Below, in pieces: positions 18,483-27,465 of a DNA stretch of 64,000 nucleotides (the stretch's first letter is position 1; every line of letters begins with the position of its first letter). The notes beneath the pieces are model-generated. The model had not been told where the DNA came from. It did no database searches and saw only the letters and a program-made list of their open reading frames with translations. The translations under genes were made by a program, and so were the position numbers. Source of the DNA: Kaistia adipata DSM 17808 (GTDB lineage Bacteria; Pseudomonadota; Alphaproteobacteria; Rhizobiales; Kaistiaceae); assembly GCF_000423225.1 (NCBI RefSeq), contig NZ_AUHO01000006.1:1-64000 (forward strand). The letters run 5' to 3'.

Positions 18483-18575
18483 TGGCGGAGAGGAAGGGAT
18501 TCGAACCCTCGAGACGGTTTTAAGCCGTCTACTCCCTTAGCAGGGGAGCGCCTTCGGCCACTCGGCCACCTCTCC
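18483..18575 (-). tRNA. tRNA-Ser (anticodon GCU)
   Basis: The gene folds as a class II tRNA with a long variable arm. The 5' acceptor GGAGAGG (18569-18575 on the minus strand) pairs with CCTCTCC at 18487-18493, followed by G and an encoded CCA. The anticodon loop reads CTGCTAA between GGGAG-type arms, giving GCT for AGC/AGU codons. The T arm GGTTCGAATCC is canonical. Confidence 0.96.
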
Positions 18576-18583
18576 GCCGCTGG

Positions 18584-18611
18584 TGTTACCGGGACAAACA
18601 GCAGGTGACAA
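18584..18611 (-). promoter_or_regulatory. candidate promoter of tRNA-Ser
   Basis: On the minus strand TTGTCA (18606-18611) and GTAACA (18584-18589) are 16 bp apart and lie directly upstream of the tRNA. The -10 match is weak. The rest of the 315-bp gap up to 18890 shows no convincing gene. Confidence 0.35.
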
Positions 18612-18890
18612 GTTGATTTGTGCCCCGGCGCTCCTTTTCCACACGGAGCGTGTCGTGCCGGGGCGGCGATGCCGAGGCGGTGATGGCGAAGTCCGTGGTG
18701 GCAGGCGCGCCGACGCGTTGCGGCCGGGCGCGTCCGCCAGCGTCACGCGAGCCTCCCGAAAAAGAACCATTTCGCGTGGTTCGCCGCGTGGCGGGCCGTT
18801 CCTGCCGGATGGCGGCCATCCTGCCGGGCTCGTTGGTGCCGGGATTCCGCGCTATCGTGACGATCCGGAGCGGCGTTCGCGGGAAGGGGT

Positions 18891-20315
18891 ATGACCATGT
18901 CGGACTATGACGTCTTCGCCAGGGCTGCGGCGCATGCGACGGCCTTCCGCGAGGGGCTCGCCGGCCGGATTCAGCGCCCCGTGCAGAGCTATGCCGACGC
19001 TGTCGCGGCGTTCGCCGGGCCGGTGCCGGAGGCGGGCGCGGAGGCCGGCGCCATCCTCGACGAGCTCGTCACCCGCGCGACGCCCGGCCTCCATGCGTCG
19101 GCCGGCACGCGATTCTTCGGCTGGGTGATCGGCAGTTCGCATCCCGTCGGCGTCGCCGCCGACTGGATGACCGCCGCCTGGGGGCAGAACGCCGGCAACC
19201 ATACCGCCGCGCCGGCGGCGGCGGCGTGCGAGGCGGTGGCCGCGCGATGGCTGCTGGACCTGCTCGACCTGCCCGCGACGGCCTCGGTCGGCTTCGTGAC
19301 GGGCGCGACGGTCGCCAATTTCGTGGCGCTGGCCGCCGCGCGCGGCGAGGTCCTGCGTCGGCTGGGCTGGGACGTCGAGGCGGATGGCCTGTTCGGCGCG
19401 CCGCCGATCCGCGTGCTGATCGGCGAAGAGGCCCACAGCACCGTGTTCTCGGCCCTCCAATATCTCGGCCTCGGCCAGGCGCGCGTCACCAGGGTCGCGG
19501 TCGACGGGCAGGGGGCGATGCTGCCGGAGGCGTTCGAGGCGGCGATGGCGTCGGCAGCCGGCGACCCGGCGGTCATCGTCATCACCCAGGCCGGGCAGAT
19601 CAACACCGGCGCGTTCGATCCGCATCCCGCCATCCTCGCGGCGGCCCGGCGTCATCCGAACGCCTGGGTGCATGTCGACGGCGCCTTCGGCCTCTGGGCC
19701 CGCGCCTGTCCGGAGCGTGCCGGCCTGGCGGCGGGGATCGAGGGAGCCGATTCCTGGGCGACCGACGGACACAAATGGCTGCAGACGCCCTATGACTGCG
19801 GTTACGCCATCGTGCGCGACGCCGAATCGCACCGGCGGGCGATGACGATCGCGGCGAGCTACCTGCCGACCACGGCGGAAGGCGAGCGCGATCCCTCGCA
19901 TTATGTGCCGGAATTGTCGCGGCGGGCGCGCGGCTTCGCCACCTGGGCGATGCTGCGTCATTTCGGCCGCGCGGGCATCGCCGAGATGGTAGCCCGGCAC
20001 TGCCGGCTCGCGCGCGGCATGGCCGACGCGCTCCGGGGCGAGCCCGGCGTCACGATTGTCAACGACGTGGTGCTGAACCAGGTGATCCTGCGCTTCGGCG
20101 CGGATCGATCCCCGGAAGAGGGCGACGCCCTGACGCGCGCCACGATTGCCGCGCTCCAGCGCGACGGCCGGATTTTTGCCGGCGGCGCGCAATGGCGCGG
20201 CGCCTGGGTTCTGCGGCTTTCGGTGATCGGTGGCGGCACCACGGAGGAGGATGCTGCGATCGCCGTTGCGGCCATTCGCGACGCCTGGCGTCGCGTTTCG
20301 GCCGGAGAGGGGTGA
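18891..20315 (+). CDS. PLP-dependent group II decarboxylase / aminotransferase-like protein
   Basis: The 474-residue fold-type I PLP enzyme belongs to the glutamate/aromatic-amino-acid decarboxylase group. The Schiff-base Lys is Lys295 in SWATDGHKWLQTPYDCGY; PLP contacts are in GFVTGATVANF, the His of GEEAHSTVF stacks on the ring, and WVHVDGAFGLWA supplies the Asp that binds the pyridine nitrogen. Length is in the normal range. The ATG at 18891 follows a GGGAAGGGG ribosome site; a second ATG at 18897 is possible. Substrate may be an aromatic or acidic amino acid. The neighbours give no pathway. Confidence 0.88.
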   Translation: MTMSDYDVFARAAAHATAFREGLAGRIQRPVQSYADAVAAFAGPVPEAGAEAGAILDELVTRATPGLHASAGTRFFGWVIGSSHPVGVAADWMTAAWGQNAGNHTAAPAAAACEAVAARWLLDLLDLPATASVGFVTGATVANFVALAAARGEVLRRLGWDVEADGLFGAPPIRVLIGEEAHSTVFSALQYLGLGQARVTRVAVDGQGAMLPEAFEAAMASAAGDPAVIVITQAGQINTGAFDPHPAILAAARRHPNAWVHVDGAFGLWARACPERAGLAAGIEGADSWATDGHKWLQTPYDCGYAIVRDAESHRRAMTIAASYLPTTAEGERDPSHYVPELSRRARGFATWAMLRHFGRAGIAEMVARHCRLARGMADALRGEPGVTIVNDVVLNQVILRFGADRSPEEGDALTRATIAALQRDGRIFAGGAQWRGAWVLRLSVIGGGTTEEDAAIAVAAIRDAWRRVSAGEG

Positions 20316-20330
20316 AACGCCGCGGGGCGC

Positions 20331-20519
20331 TCAGGAGAGCGCGTCGCGCTCGTTCTGCAGGGTTGCCAGCTGCTGCTCGAGATCGGCGATCCGGTCCGCC
20401 ATGCGAGCTTCGCTGGCGGCGCCGGAGACGGCTGCCGCCTGCTCCGTCAGCGTGCGCATCGCCTCGCGGATGGCGTTGATGCGTTCGTCGAGTTCGATCA
20501 GGACTTTGGGATCAGCCAT
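20331..20519 (-). CDS. small coiled-coil hypothetical protein, 62 aa
   Basis: The protein starts MADPKVLIELDERINAI and is almost all helix, with heptad-like leucine/alanine spacing and a second helix ADRIADLEQQLATLQNER. The ATG at 20519 has a GGAGACGAAAG leader with a good ribosome site. It converges with the decarboxylase gene and follows DUF971 on the minus strand by 76 bp. I recognise no named family. A dimeric coiled coil is likely; the function is unknown. Confidence 0.65.
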   Translation of the reverse strand: MADPKVLIELDERINAIREAMRTLTEQAAAVSGAASEARMADRIADLEQQLATLQNERDALS

Positions 20520-20595
20520 CTTTCGTCTCCTGCAGCGGCTATGAATCAACGTGGTCGCGGCGCCTTGGTTCATCAAGGCCGCAGACGACGATTAC

Positions 20596-20991
20596 CTATC
20601 TTCGGTTGCGGGAGAAGCCCTTTTCCTGCAGCTCGGCCAGATAGGCGGCCCAGAGCTTGTCGTGGTCGCGGCCGAGCTCCGCCAGATAGGTCCAGGTGAA
20701 CAGGCCGGTATCGTGGCCGTCGTCGAAGCCGAGCCGGACGGCATAGTTTCCAACGGGACTGATCGTGGCGATCGCCACGTCGATCTTGCCGGGCACGGTC
20801 TGCTTTTGGGCTTTGCTGTGGCCCTGAACCTCGGCAGAGGGGCTGGTGACGCGCAGGAACTCCGCCGGCAGCGCATAGCGCGCGCCATTGTCGAAGACGA
20901 CGGTCAGCGTGCGCTTGTCGGGCGAGAGGCGAATCTCAGTCGGCCAGGGCGCGGCTCCGGTGGCTGCGGGGGAGGGTGAGGTGGTCGTCAT
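20596..20991 (-). CDS. DUF971 domain-containing protein
   Basis: The 131-residue protein matches DUF971, the same fold as the N-terminal domain of gamma-butyrobetaine hydroxylase. The typical pattern is visible: [30 protein letters not shown] (normally L-P-A-E-x-L-R), [21 protein letters not shown] and YLAELG. Members are often linked to iron-sulfur or molybdenum-cofactor genes. Here it lies directly upstream of, and divergent from, moaA, which supports that link. Its start at 20991 is 146 bp from the moaA start, leaving one short shared promoter region. Confidence 0.88.
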   Translation of the reverse strand: MTTTSPSPAATGAAPWPTEIRLSPDKRTLTVVFDNGARYALPAEFLRVTSPSAEVQGHSKAQKQTVPGKIDVAIATISPVGNYAVRLGFDDGHDTGLFTWTYLAELGRDHDKLWAAYLAELQEKGFSRNRR

Positions 20992-21137
20992 GGGCGGTCT
21001 CCGGCGGCGCTGCGGCCCTGGTTCCGGCGCTGGCCTCGTGCGGTTCGCGCCGGCCGGCCTTTGAATCGAAGCGGCTTCTCGTCTACATAACAGAGATGGT
21101 CGTCCGTGGATCCTTTCGGACGGTCGGAGGACTGTGC

Positions 21138-22166
21138 ATGAACGAGATCGTGCCGATTTCGGCCGATGCCAAGGCGATGGTCGACCCGTTCGGCCGGACG
21201 ATCAACTATCTTCGCGTCTCGGTGACCGATCGCTGCGATTTCCGCTGCGTCTATTGCATGGCCGAGGACATGACGTTCCTGCCGAAGCGGGATGTGCTGT
21301 CGCTCGAGGAACTGGACCGGCTCTGCAGCGTCTTCATTGCCAAGGGCGTGCGCCGCCTGCGGCTTACCGGCGGCGAGCCGCTTGTCCGGCGCAACATCCT
21401 GTCGCTGATCCGCTCGCTGGGCCGGCACATCGACGCCGGCCGGCTCGATGAACTGACGCTGACCACCAATGGCTCGCAGCTGGCGCGTTTCGCCACGGAG
21501 CTGGTGGAGGCTGGGGTTCGTCGCATCAACGTCTCGATGGATACGCTCGATCCGGCGCGGTTCCGGGCGATCACGCGCTGGGGCGATCTCGACAAGGTGA
21601 TGGTCGGCCTCGACGCGGCGCAGGCGGCGGGGCTGAAGATCAAGATCAACGCCGTGGCGCTCAAGGACGTCAACGAGCACGAGATCGACGACCTGCTCCG
21701 TTTCGCGCATGGTCGCGGCATGGACCTGACCCTGATCGAGACGATGCCGCTCGGCGAGGTCGACGTCGACCGGACGGAGCAGTACCTGCCGCTGTCGACC
21801 GTGCGCGACCGGCTGGAGCAGAACTGGACGCTGCGCGACATCCCCTACAAGACCGGCGGTCCCGCCCGCTATGTCGAGGTCGCCGAGACGGGGGGGCGCA
21901 TCGGCTTCATCACCCCGCTCACGCATAATTTCTGCGAGACCTGCAACCGCGTCCGCGTCACCTGCACCGGTACGCTGTTCATGTGCCTTGGCCAGGAAGA
22001 CGCGACCGATCTCCGGGCGCCGCTGCGGGCCTCCGAGCAGGACACGCTGCTTTCCGCTGCCATCGACGAGGCGATCGGCCGGAAGCCCAAGGGCCATGAT
22101 TTCATCATCGATCGCGAGCATCGCCGCCCGGCGGTCGGCCGCCACATGAGCATGACCGGCGGCTGA
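21138..22166 (+). CDS. moaA: GTP 3',8-cyclase MoaA
   Basis: This radical-SAM enzyme makes the first step of molybdenum cofactor synthesis, turning GTP into 3',8-cyclo-GTP. The 342-residue product has the SAM cluster motif CDFRCVYC (Cys33, 37, 40), GGEPLVRR, the substrate-side cluster [11 protein letters not shown] with a third Cys in LFMC, and the conserved C-terminal Gly-Gly tail (MSMTGG), which is required for activity in the family. The ATG at 21138 gives the normal N-terminus ([19 protein letters not shown]). No other moa or mob gene is within the window. No Moco riboswitch is evident in the short upstream region. Confidence 0.97.
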   Translation: MNEIVPISADAKAMVDPFGRTINYLRVSVTDRCDFRCVYCMAEDMTFLPKRDVLSLEELDRLCSVFIAKGVRRLRLTGGEPLVRRNILSLIRSLGRHIDAGRLDELTLTTNGSQLARFATELVEAGVRRINVSMDTLDPARFRAITRWGDLDKVMVGLDAAQAAGLKIKINAVALKDVNEHEIDDLLRFAHGRGMDLTLIETMPLGEVDVDRTEQYLPLSTVRDRLEQNWTLRDIPYKTGGPARYVEVAETGGRIGFITPLTHNFCETCNRVRVTCTGTLFMCLGQEDATDLRAPLRASEQDTLLSAAIDEAIGRKPKGHDFIIDREHRRPAVGRHMSMTGG

Positions 22167-22381
22167 TCCTCCTAGTGATCCGGATGGCTTTGCTGCGCTG
22201 CAGCACGGCGTTTACAGTCGGGCGGCGCAGTTTTTCTTCATCCGCATGTATTGATCGAGTGAAACGGCCCCTGCGCGGTTGCTTCGCCGGAGCTTATTGG
22301 CCAATCTTTAGGCGTCGGAGCCGACCCGCCTCGACCCGGATCATCTGCGGCGCCGTGCTGCCGCGCATCGCCTGAAGTCCC

Positions 22382-23296
22382 ATGCCCGCTCTGGCCGACA
22401 AGTCCCGCGGCATCATCATGATGGTGCTTTCGAATCTCGCCTTCATCATCAACGACACCTGGATCAAGCTGGCAAGCGAGGGCCTGCCGACGGGGCAGAT
22501 CCTGTTCATTCGCGGCGCCTTTGCCTTTGTCGTGATCCTGGGCGTGGTACTGGCGACGGGCGCCTATCGGAACTGGCGCTCCGTCTGCAACGGGCTGGTC
22601 GCGTGGCGGACCGTCGGCGAGATCGGCGCGACGCTGCTCTATCTCTATGCGCTGTTCAATATGCCGATCGCCAATGTGACGGCGATCGGGCAGATCGTGC
22701 CGCTGATGACCACCGCGGCCGCCGCGATCTTCCTGGCCGAGCCGGTCGGCTGGCGGCGCTGGCTGGCGGTCGCCATCGGCTTCTTCGGCGTGATGCTGAT
22801 CATGCGGCCAAGCCTGTCGGGCTTCGACGTCTTCTCGCTGGCGGCGCTGGCCTCGATGGCCTTCATCACGCTGCGCGACCTGGTCACGCGCGAGTTCAAT
22901 CCGGGCACCTCGACGCTGCTCGTCATCGCCGTGACGGCCCTGGCCGTCACGCTGGCGGGCGGCAGCCTGTCGGTGGTGGAGGAGTGGGCGTGGCCGGATC
23001 TGCGGCAGTGGTCGCTTCTCGCCGCCGCCGCCGTGCTGCTGCTTTGCGGCTATGGCACGTCGATCCTCGCCATGCGTCTCGGCGCCATGGCGGTGGTGGC
23101 GCCGTTCCGATACGCCGGCATCATCTTCGCCGTCATCATCGGCTATCTGGTCTGGGGCGACGTGCCGGACGCGCTGACGCTGACCGGCACGGTGATCGTC
23201 GTCGCGACCGGCGTCTATACCTTCCGGCGCGAGATGCGGCTGGCACAGCAGGCGGCCGTGCCGGCCGGGGAGCCGGTCAACCAGCCCAGTGCGTGA
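22382..23296 (+). CDS. EamA/DMT-family transporter
   Basis: A 304-residue membrane protein has ten predicted helices in two EamA repeats, the first starting near GIIMMVLSNLAFIIND and the second near LAALASMAFITLRDLVTRE. The motif WRRWLAVAIGFFGVMLIM closing the first repeat is typical of the drug/metabolite transporter superfamily. Substrate unknown; many members export amino acids or nucleotides. Its 3' end overlaps the convergent nitroreductase gene by 20 bp. The 215-bp gap after moaA holds its probable promoter, but no clear boxes. Confidence 0.88.
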   Translation: MPALADKSRGIIMMVLSNLAFIINDTWIKLASEGLPTGQILFIRGAFAFVVILGVVLATGAYRNWRSVCNGLVAWRTVGEIGATLLYLYALFNMPIANVTAIGQIVPLMTTAAAAIFLAEPVGWRRWLAVAIGFFGVMLIMRPSLSGFDVFSLAALASMAFITLRDLVTREFNPGTSTLLVIAVTALAVTLAGGSLSVVEEWAWPDLRQWSLLAAAAVLLLCGYGTSILAMRLGAMAVVAPFRYAGIIFAVIIGYLVWGDVPDALTLTGTVIVVATGVYTFRREMRLAQQAAVPAGEPVNQPSA

Positions 23297-23927
23297 CGAC
23301 GTCCGAGAGGTTGGGGCGGAGCCGATCGGCCGGGCGCTCGGTCTGGCGGCCGAGATGGATGAAGCCGGCGACGCGTTCGTCCGGCTGCACGCCGAGCAGG
23401 GCGGCGGCCTCGGGATCGCGGCCGGGCCATTTCAGCAGCCATTGCGTGGCATAGCCATAGGCGGACGCGGCGTGGATCAGCGTCATGCCGACGGCGCCGG
23501 CGCCGAGAACCTGGTCCCATTCCGGGATCTTCGACGTCAAGTCGGGGCGGCTGACGACGATCACCGTGACCGGGGAACGCATCATGTAGTGCGTCCACAT
23601 CGTTCCCTTGGCGGGATCGCGGTCGGGATTGCGCGAGGCATAGAGCGCGTCGAAGCGCTCGCCGCTGACGCGCCGGGCATCGCCCTCGATGACGATGAAG
23701 CGCCAGGGCGCGAGACGGCCGTGGTCGGGCGACCGCGCGGCGATCGTCAGGATGTGGCTGAGGTGATCCGGCGGAATCGGGGCGGGATCGAAGGCGCGCA
23801 TGGGGACCGAGCGCCGGGTCTCCAGCTTGGCCAGCATGTTGGGGGAGAACTGCAGCTCGAAGGCGTCGTCATAAATCGGAACGGAGGCCGCGGGCGGCGC
23901 GCGGTGATGGGAGCCCTGATCGGTCAT
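23277..23927 (-). CDS. nitroreductase family protein (FMN)
   Basis: The 216-residue protein shows the nitroreductase pattern: LETRRSVPMRAFDPAPIP at the start (R-R-S-x-R-x-F-type FMN phosphate contacts), IAARSPDHGRLAPWRFIVI, a middle VLGAGAVGMTLIHAA helix, and GFIHLGRQTERPADR near the end. It is close in length and motif spacing to the YdjA-like group that takes small nitro or quinone substrates with NAD(P)H. The ATG at 23927 is followed by a polar tail. It is single, minus-strand, and convergent with the DMT exporter. Natural substrate unknown. Confidence 0.9.
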   Translation of the reverse strand: MTDQGSHHRAPPAASVPIYDDAFELQFSPNMLAKLETRRSVPMRAFDPAPIPPDHLSHILTIAARSPDHGRLAPWRFIVIEGDARRVSGERFDALYASRNPDRDPAKGTMWTHYMMRSPVTVIVVSRPDLTSKIPEWDQVLGAGAVGMTLIHAASAYGYATQWLLKWPGRDPEAAALLGVQPDERVAGFIHLGRQTERPADRLRPNLSDVVTHWAG

Positions 23928-24129
23928 GGACAGGCTTTCGTCTTCGGGGGGCGGACCGCCGAGAGATGCCCCTGACCGCGCGGTTTTGCAAGGGAAGCGC
24001 CCGGGCCGAGGGCTGCCCTTCTGTTCGATCCTGACGAGGAATCAGGCACATGTTGCTCAAATTCGACACGACGTGAACGGAAACCCGAGCCTCACGCGCC
24101 CGCACGGGCAAGATTTTGCACGATCGCGT

Positions 24130-24157
24130 CGCCGCCCGCCGTGACCGCCGGGCGGCG
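24130..24157 (-). terminator. hairpin after the sugar ABC operon
   Basis: CGCCGCCCG (24130-24138) and CGGGCGGCG (24149-24157) form a perfect 9-bp stem with a 10-nt loop, 7 bp after the ATPase stop on the minus strand. There is no clear U-tract, so termination strength is uncertain. The 236-bp gap from 23928 to 24163 holds nothing else I can support. Confidence 0.45.
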
Positions 24158-24163
24158 CCTCAT

Positions 24164-24952
24164 TCAGGCGGCGCGCGCCGCCAGGGCCTGGTCGGCGGTC
24201 AGCGCCGTCTCCGGGGTTCCCGATACGATCAGCTCGAGCACTTCCTGCTCGGTGGTGTGCTTGATGTAGCGGTCGCCGACATTCTGGCCGCGCTTCATCA
24301 CCATGATCCGGTCGCCGACCTCGAAGATGTCGGTCAGCCGGTGGGAGATGATGATCTGCGCCACGCCCTGCCGCTTCAGCTCGGCCATCGTCTCGAGCAG
24401 CCGCTCGGTCGCCATCACGGAGAGATTGGCCGTCGGTTCGTCGAGCACGACGACGCGCGGATTGAACGAGATGGCGCGGGCGATGGCGACGGATTGCTGG
24501 CGGCCGCCCGACAGGCTCTCGACCTTCTGGAACACGGAATTCACGTCGACCTTGAGCCGCTTCAGCACCTGGTCGGCCTCGGCATACATGCGGTTGCGGT
24601 CGACGAAGAGCCCCTTCTTCGGCCAGCGGCCGAGGAAGATGTTCTGGGCGATGTCCATGTTCCCGCACAACGCGAAGTCCTGGTAGATCATCTCGATCCC
24701 CTCGTCGCGGCTTTCGTGCGGGTTCTTGAAGTGGGTCGGCTTGCCGGCGACGAGGACGTCGCCGGAGTCGCGGTGGTAGGCGCCGGTCATCACCTTCATC
24801 AGGGTCGACTTGCCGGCCGAGTTGTCGCCGACAAGGCCGAGGATCTCGCCCTCGCCGAGCGTCAGGTTGATGTCCTTCAGCGCCTGCACGGGGCCGAAGG
24901 CCTTGGAGATGTGGCGCATCTCGATCAGGGGAGCGGCTTTGTTTTCCGACAT
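24164..24952 (-). CDS. sugar ABC transporter ATP-binding protein (single domain)
   Basis: The 262-residue ATPase is of the carbohydrate-uptake-2 (ribose/fructose) type but has only one nucleotide-binding domain, as FrcA does, unlike the double-domain RbsA or XylG. Walker A is GDNSAGKST, the Q-loop is MIYQDFALC, the signature is LSGGRQQSVAIARA, Walker B is VVVLDEPTANLS and the H-loop is IIISHRL. An Asn sits where many ATPases have Gly (GDNSAGKST), common in this subgroup. It lies 9 bp after the fused permease and is last in the operon. Confidence 0.94.
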   Translation of the reverse strand: MSENKAAPLIEMRHISKAFGPVQALKDINLTLGEGEILGLVGDNSAGKSTLMKVMTGAYHRDSGDVLVAGKPTHFKNPHESRDEGIEMIYQDFALCGNMDIAQNIFLGRWPKKGLFVDRNRMYAEADQVLKRLKVDVNSVFQKVESLSGGRQQSVAIARAISFNPRVVVLDEPTANLSVMATERLLETMAELKRQGVAQIIISHRLTDIFEVGDRIMVMKRGQNVGDRYIKHTTEQEVLELIVSGTPETALTADQALAARAA

Positions 24953-24961
24953 GGGCGTTTC

Positions 24962-27244
24962 TCAGACGTGAGCTGTTTCGGGGCTGGCCCCGGATTTGCG
25001 GGAGAAGCGGCGTCGTATCGCGCCGAGCAGGTCGCCCTGCCGGAACCAGATGTCGCCGACCACCGCGATGATCAGGATCAGGCCGATGAAGACGTTGACC
25101 CAGTGCTGCGGCATGACGAAGGACTGGCCGTTGCCGAGGATCAGCTGCAGCGACAGCAGCGAGCGGATCAGCGCGATCACCGCCGCGCCGGCCAGCGCCC
25201 CGAGCACCGTCCCGTAGCCGCCGAAGATCGAGCCGCCGCCGATGATGACGGCGGCGATCGCGTCGAGCTCGCGCAGCTGGCCGGCCGACGGATTGAACGA
25301 GCGCAGGAAGGCGACATAGATCACGCCGGCGAAGGCGGCACAGAGCGCCGAGAACACCAGGCTGATCGCGCGTACCCGCGCCGTGTTGATGCCGGCATAG
25401 TCGGCCGCGCGGCGGTTGCCGCCAGTGGCGTAGACCATCTGGCCGAACGGGGTGCGCGCAAGGATAACGCCGGCGATCACCGCGACGATGACCATGAAAA
25501 TGGTCTGCACGCTGATCGCGGCGGCGATGTCGTAGAGCAGCGTGCCCGGCGTCGGCGCCATGCCGAAATAGGTCAGCGCGTCAATCAGCTTGCGGCCGAT
25601 CAGGTTGAAGCCCTCCGGGAAGGCCGAAAGCTGGCGGCCGGCCGTCAGCCAGGCGCCGACGCCGCGCGCCATGTAGAACATGCCGAGCGTGGCGACGAAG
25701 GCGGGCAGGCCGAAGCTCACCGTCAGCAGCGCGTTGATGAAGCCCGCTGCGGCGCCGGCCAGGAGCGCGATGAACGCCGCCGCCCAGGGATCGAAGCCCA
25801 TCTGCTTCATCAGGAAGGCGCAGGTCGCCGCCGACAGCGCCAGCACCGAGCCGACCGAAAGGTCGATGTCGGCATTGGCGATGACATAGGTCATGCCGAT
25901 CGACAGCAGGCCGACCTCGGTGAAGGACAGCATCAGGTTGAAGCTGTTGTCGAGCGAGCCCCAGAAATCGGGCCGCAGATAGAGGCCGACGCACCAGAGC
26001 ACGACGGCGAGGATGATCGCCGCCGCGTCGCGCCGGGCGAGGAAGTGGCCGATCGGGCCGCGTGCCTTCATCGAGCGGTCGGAGGAGGTCGAACCCTTGG
26101 TCTGCGCGCCCTCGATGGCGACGCCGCCCATTTCGATGATCGGCGGCAGGGGCTTGCCGCGCAGGCGGGCCCAGAGGCGCGGGAAGACGTTGCGGCGGAT
26201 GATCCAGGGCTCGATCAGCACCGAGATCAGCAGGATCAGGCCGAGGAAGGCCGGCACGGCGCCGGGCGGCAGCTGCGCCATGCCCTGCACCTGCATCTCG
26301 ACGTCGCCGACCTTGACGATGCGCGTCATCGGGATGCCTTCGCGCAGCACCTTGTCGATCAGCGTGACGAGGATGGCGCCGAGCGCGCCGCCGAGCAGGC
26401 GGCCGCGGCCACCGAGGATCGAGGCGCCACCGACGATGACGGCCGCGATGACGATGAGCTCGGCGCCCTGGCCGTATTGCGAGGTGATGCCCTTGTCCTG
26501 GGCGACGCTCATCAGGCCGGCCAGCGTGGCGGCGAGAGCGGACAGGACATAGGCGCGCATCCGCACGCGGTTGGTCGGGATGCCGGAATAGGTTGCCGCC
26601 AGCTCGTTGCCGCCAGTCGCGTAGGTCTCGTAGCCCCAGCGCGTCTTGGCGAGCACGAACATGCCGACGATGGTGACCAGCGCGAAGATCAGGATCTGGT
26701 TGTTGAAGCCGAACGCGTTGGTTTCGCCGATCTGGAAGAACCAGGGCGCCGTCGCCGCCTTCTCGCTGTAGGAGACCGTTTTGCCGCCGGTCAGCCCCAG
26801 CACGAAGCCGCGGCCGATGAACAGCATGGTCAGCGTCGTGATGAAGGACGGCACCCGCAGATGGGTGACGAAATAGCCGTTGACCAGGCCGACGCCGAGG
26901 CCGACGGCGATGGCCGCGACCAAGGACGGCACGATGCCGAGATCGTAGTAGGACGTCGAGAAGGCCAGCGAGAAAACGGTGGCGACCAGGCCGAAGGTCG
27001 AGCCGACCGAAAGGTCGAGGTCCTTGTTGATGATGACGAAGGTCATCCCGGCCGCCATGACGCCATAACGCGCCGTGTCGCGCAGGATCGCGGAGATCGC
27101 GTCGGTCTGGCCGAAGAACTTCGGATTGATGAAGACGCCCGCGATGTAGAGCAGCACCATGAAGATCAGCAGGCCGACTTCCCAGCCTCCGATCATTTCG
27201 AGAGGCAGGCGTCTGCGGGGCGGGGCAAGGGTGGTGGAAGTCAT
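24962..27244 (-). CDS. fused double permease of a sugar ABC transporter (760 aa)
   Basis: Two complete ribose/xylose-type permease domains (BPD_transp_2) are joined in one frame. Domain 1 runs from about 15 to 355 (MAAGMTFVIINKDLDLSVGS, VIAAVIVGGASILGGRG) and domain 2 from about 405 to 740 (LLSIGMTYVIANADIDLSVG, IAAVIIGGGSIFGGYG). A linker of some 45 residues with PPIIEMGGVAIEGAQ joins them. The D-L-S-V-G-S and G-G-x-S-I-x-G-G blocks appear once in each half. Normally such transporters use two copies of a separate 330-residue permease. The halves differ, so this is a built-in heterodimer. It lies between the binding-protein and ATPase genes. Confidence 0.93.
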   Translation of the reverse strand: MTSTTLAPPRRRLPLEMIGGWEVGLLIFMVLLYIAGVFINPKFFGQTDAISAILRDTARYGVMAAGMTFVIINKDLDLSVGSTFGLVATVFSLAFSTSYYDLGIVPSLVAAIAVGLGVGLVNGYFVTHLRVPSFITTLTMLFIGRGFVLGLTGGKTVSYSEKAATAPWFFQIGETNAFGFNNQILIFALVTIVGMFVLAKTRWGYETYATGGNELAATYSGIPTNRVRMRAYVLSALAATLAGLMSVAQDKGITSQYGQGAELIVIAAVIVGGASILGGRGRLLGGALGAILVTLIDKVLREGIPMTRIVKVGDVEMQVQGMAQLPPGAVPAFLGLILLISVLIEPWIIRRNVFPRLWARLRGKPLPPIIEMGGVAIEGAQTKGSTSSDRSMKARGPIGHFLARRDAAAIILAVVLWCVGLYLRPDFWGSLDNSFNLMLSFTEVGLLSIGMTYVIANADIDLSVGSVLALSAATCAFLMKQMGFDPWAAAFIALLAGAAAGFINALLTVSFGLPAFVATLGMFYMARGVGAWLTAGRQLSAFPEGFNLIGRKLIDALTYFGMAPTPGTLLYDIAAAISVQTIFMVIVAVIAGVILARTPFGQMVYATGGNRRAADYAGINTARVRAISLVFSALCAAFAGVIYVAFLRSFNPSAGQLRELDAIAAVIIGGGSIFGGYGTVLGALAGAAVIALIRSLLSLQLILGNGQSFVMPQHWVNVFIGLILIIAVVGDIWFRQGDLLGAIRRRFSRKSGASPETAHV

Positions 27245-27427
27245 GGGTGCAGGGCGCTCTGCTGGATACAGGAGGATCGCGGCGCTCGGCCGCTCTGCCG
27301 GCGGGGTCGCCGAGGCTCGGACCGGACAAGATGCCGGGCTGACGGGGCGTTGCGACCACGCCGCCGTTCGTCGGAGCGGAACGGCAGCCGGTCTCGCCTC
27401 GGCTGGGCAGGCATCGCTTCAGGGCCA

Positions 27428-27455
27428 GGAGGCGCCCGGCATGCCGGACGCCTCC
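27428..27455 (-). other. intercistronic hairpin between sugar binding protein and permease
   Basis: GGAGGCGCCCGGC (27428-27440) pairs with GCCGGACGCCTCC (27443-27455) with one mismatch. It begins 10 nt after the binding-protein stop and there is no strong U-tract. It resembles the stem-loop after ugpB and may protect the binding-protein mRNA. The gap of 221 bp up to the permease start holds nothing else clear. Confidence 0.6.
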
Positions 27456-27465
27456 CTTTGTTGCC

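Noticed and set aside
18586-18819. Possible small minus-strand gene between tRNA-Ser and the decarboxylase
   Set aside because: Arg/Ala/Thr-rich translation with no ribosome site; the promoter-like sequence of the tRNA overlaps it.
21020-21137. Molybdenum-cofactor riboswitch before moaA
   Set aside because: The gap to the divergent DUF971 gene is only 146 bp and no conserved Moco-type hairpin set could be recognised.
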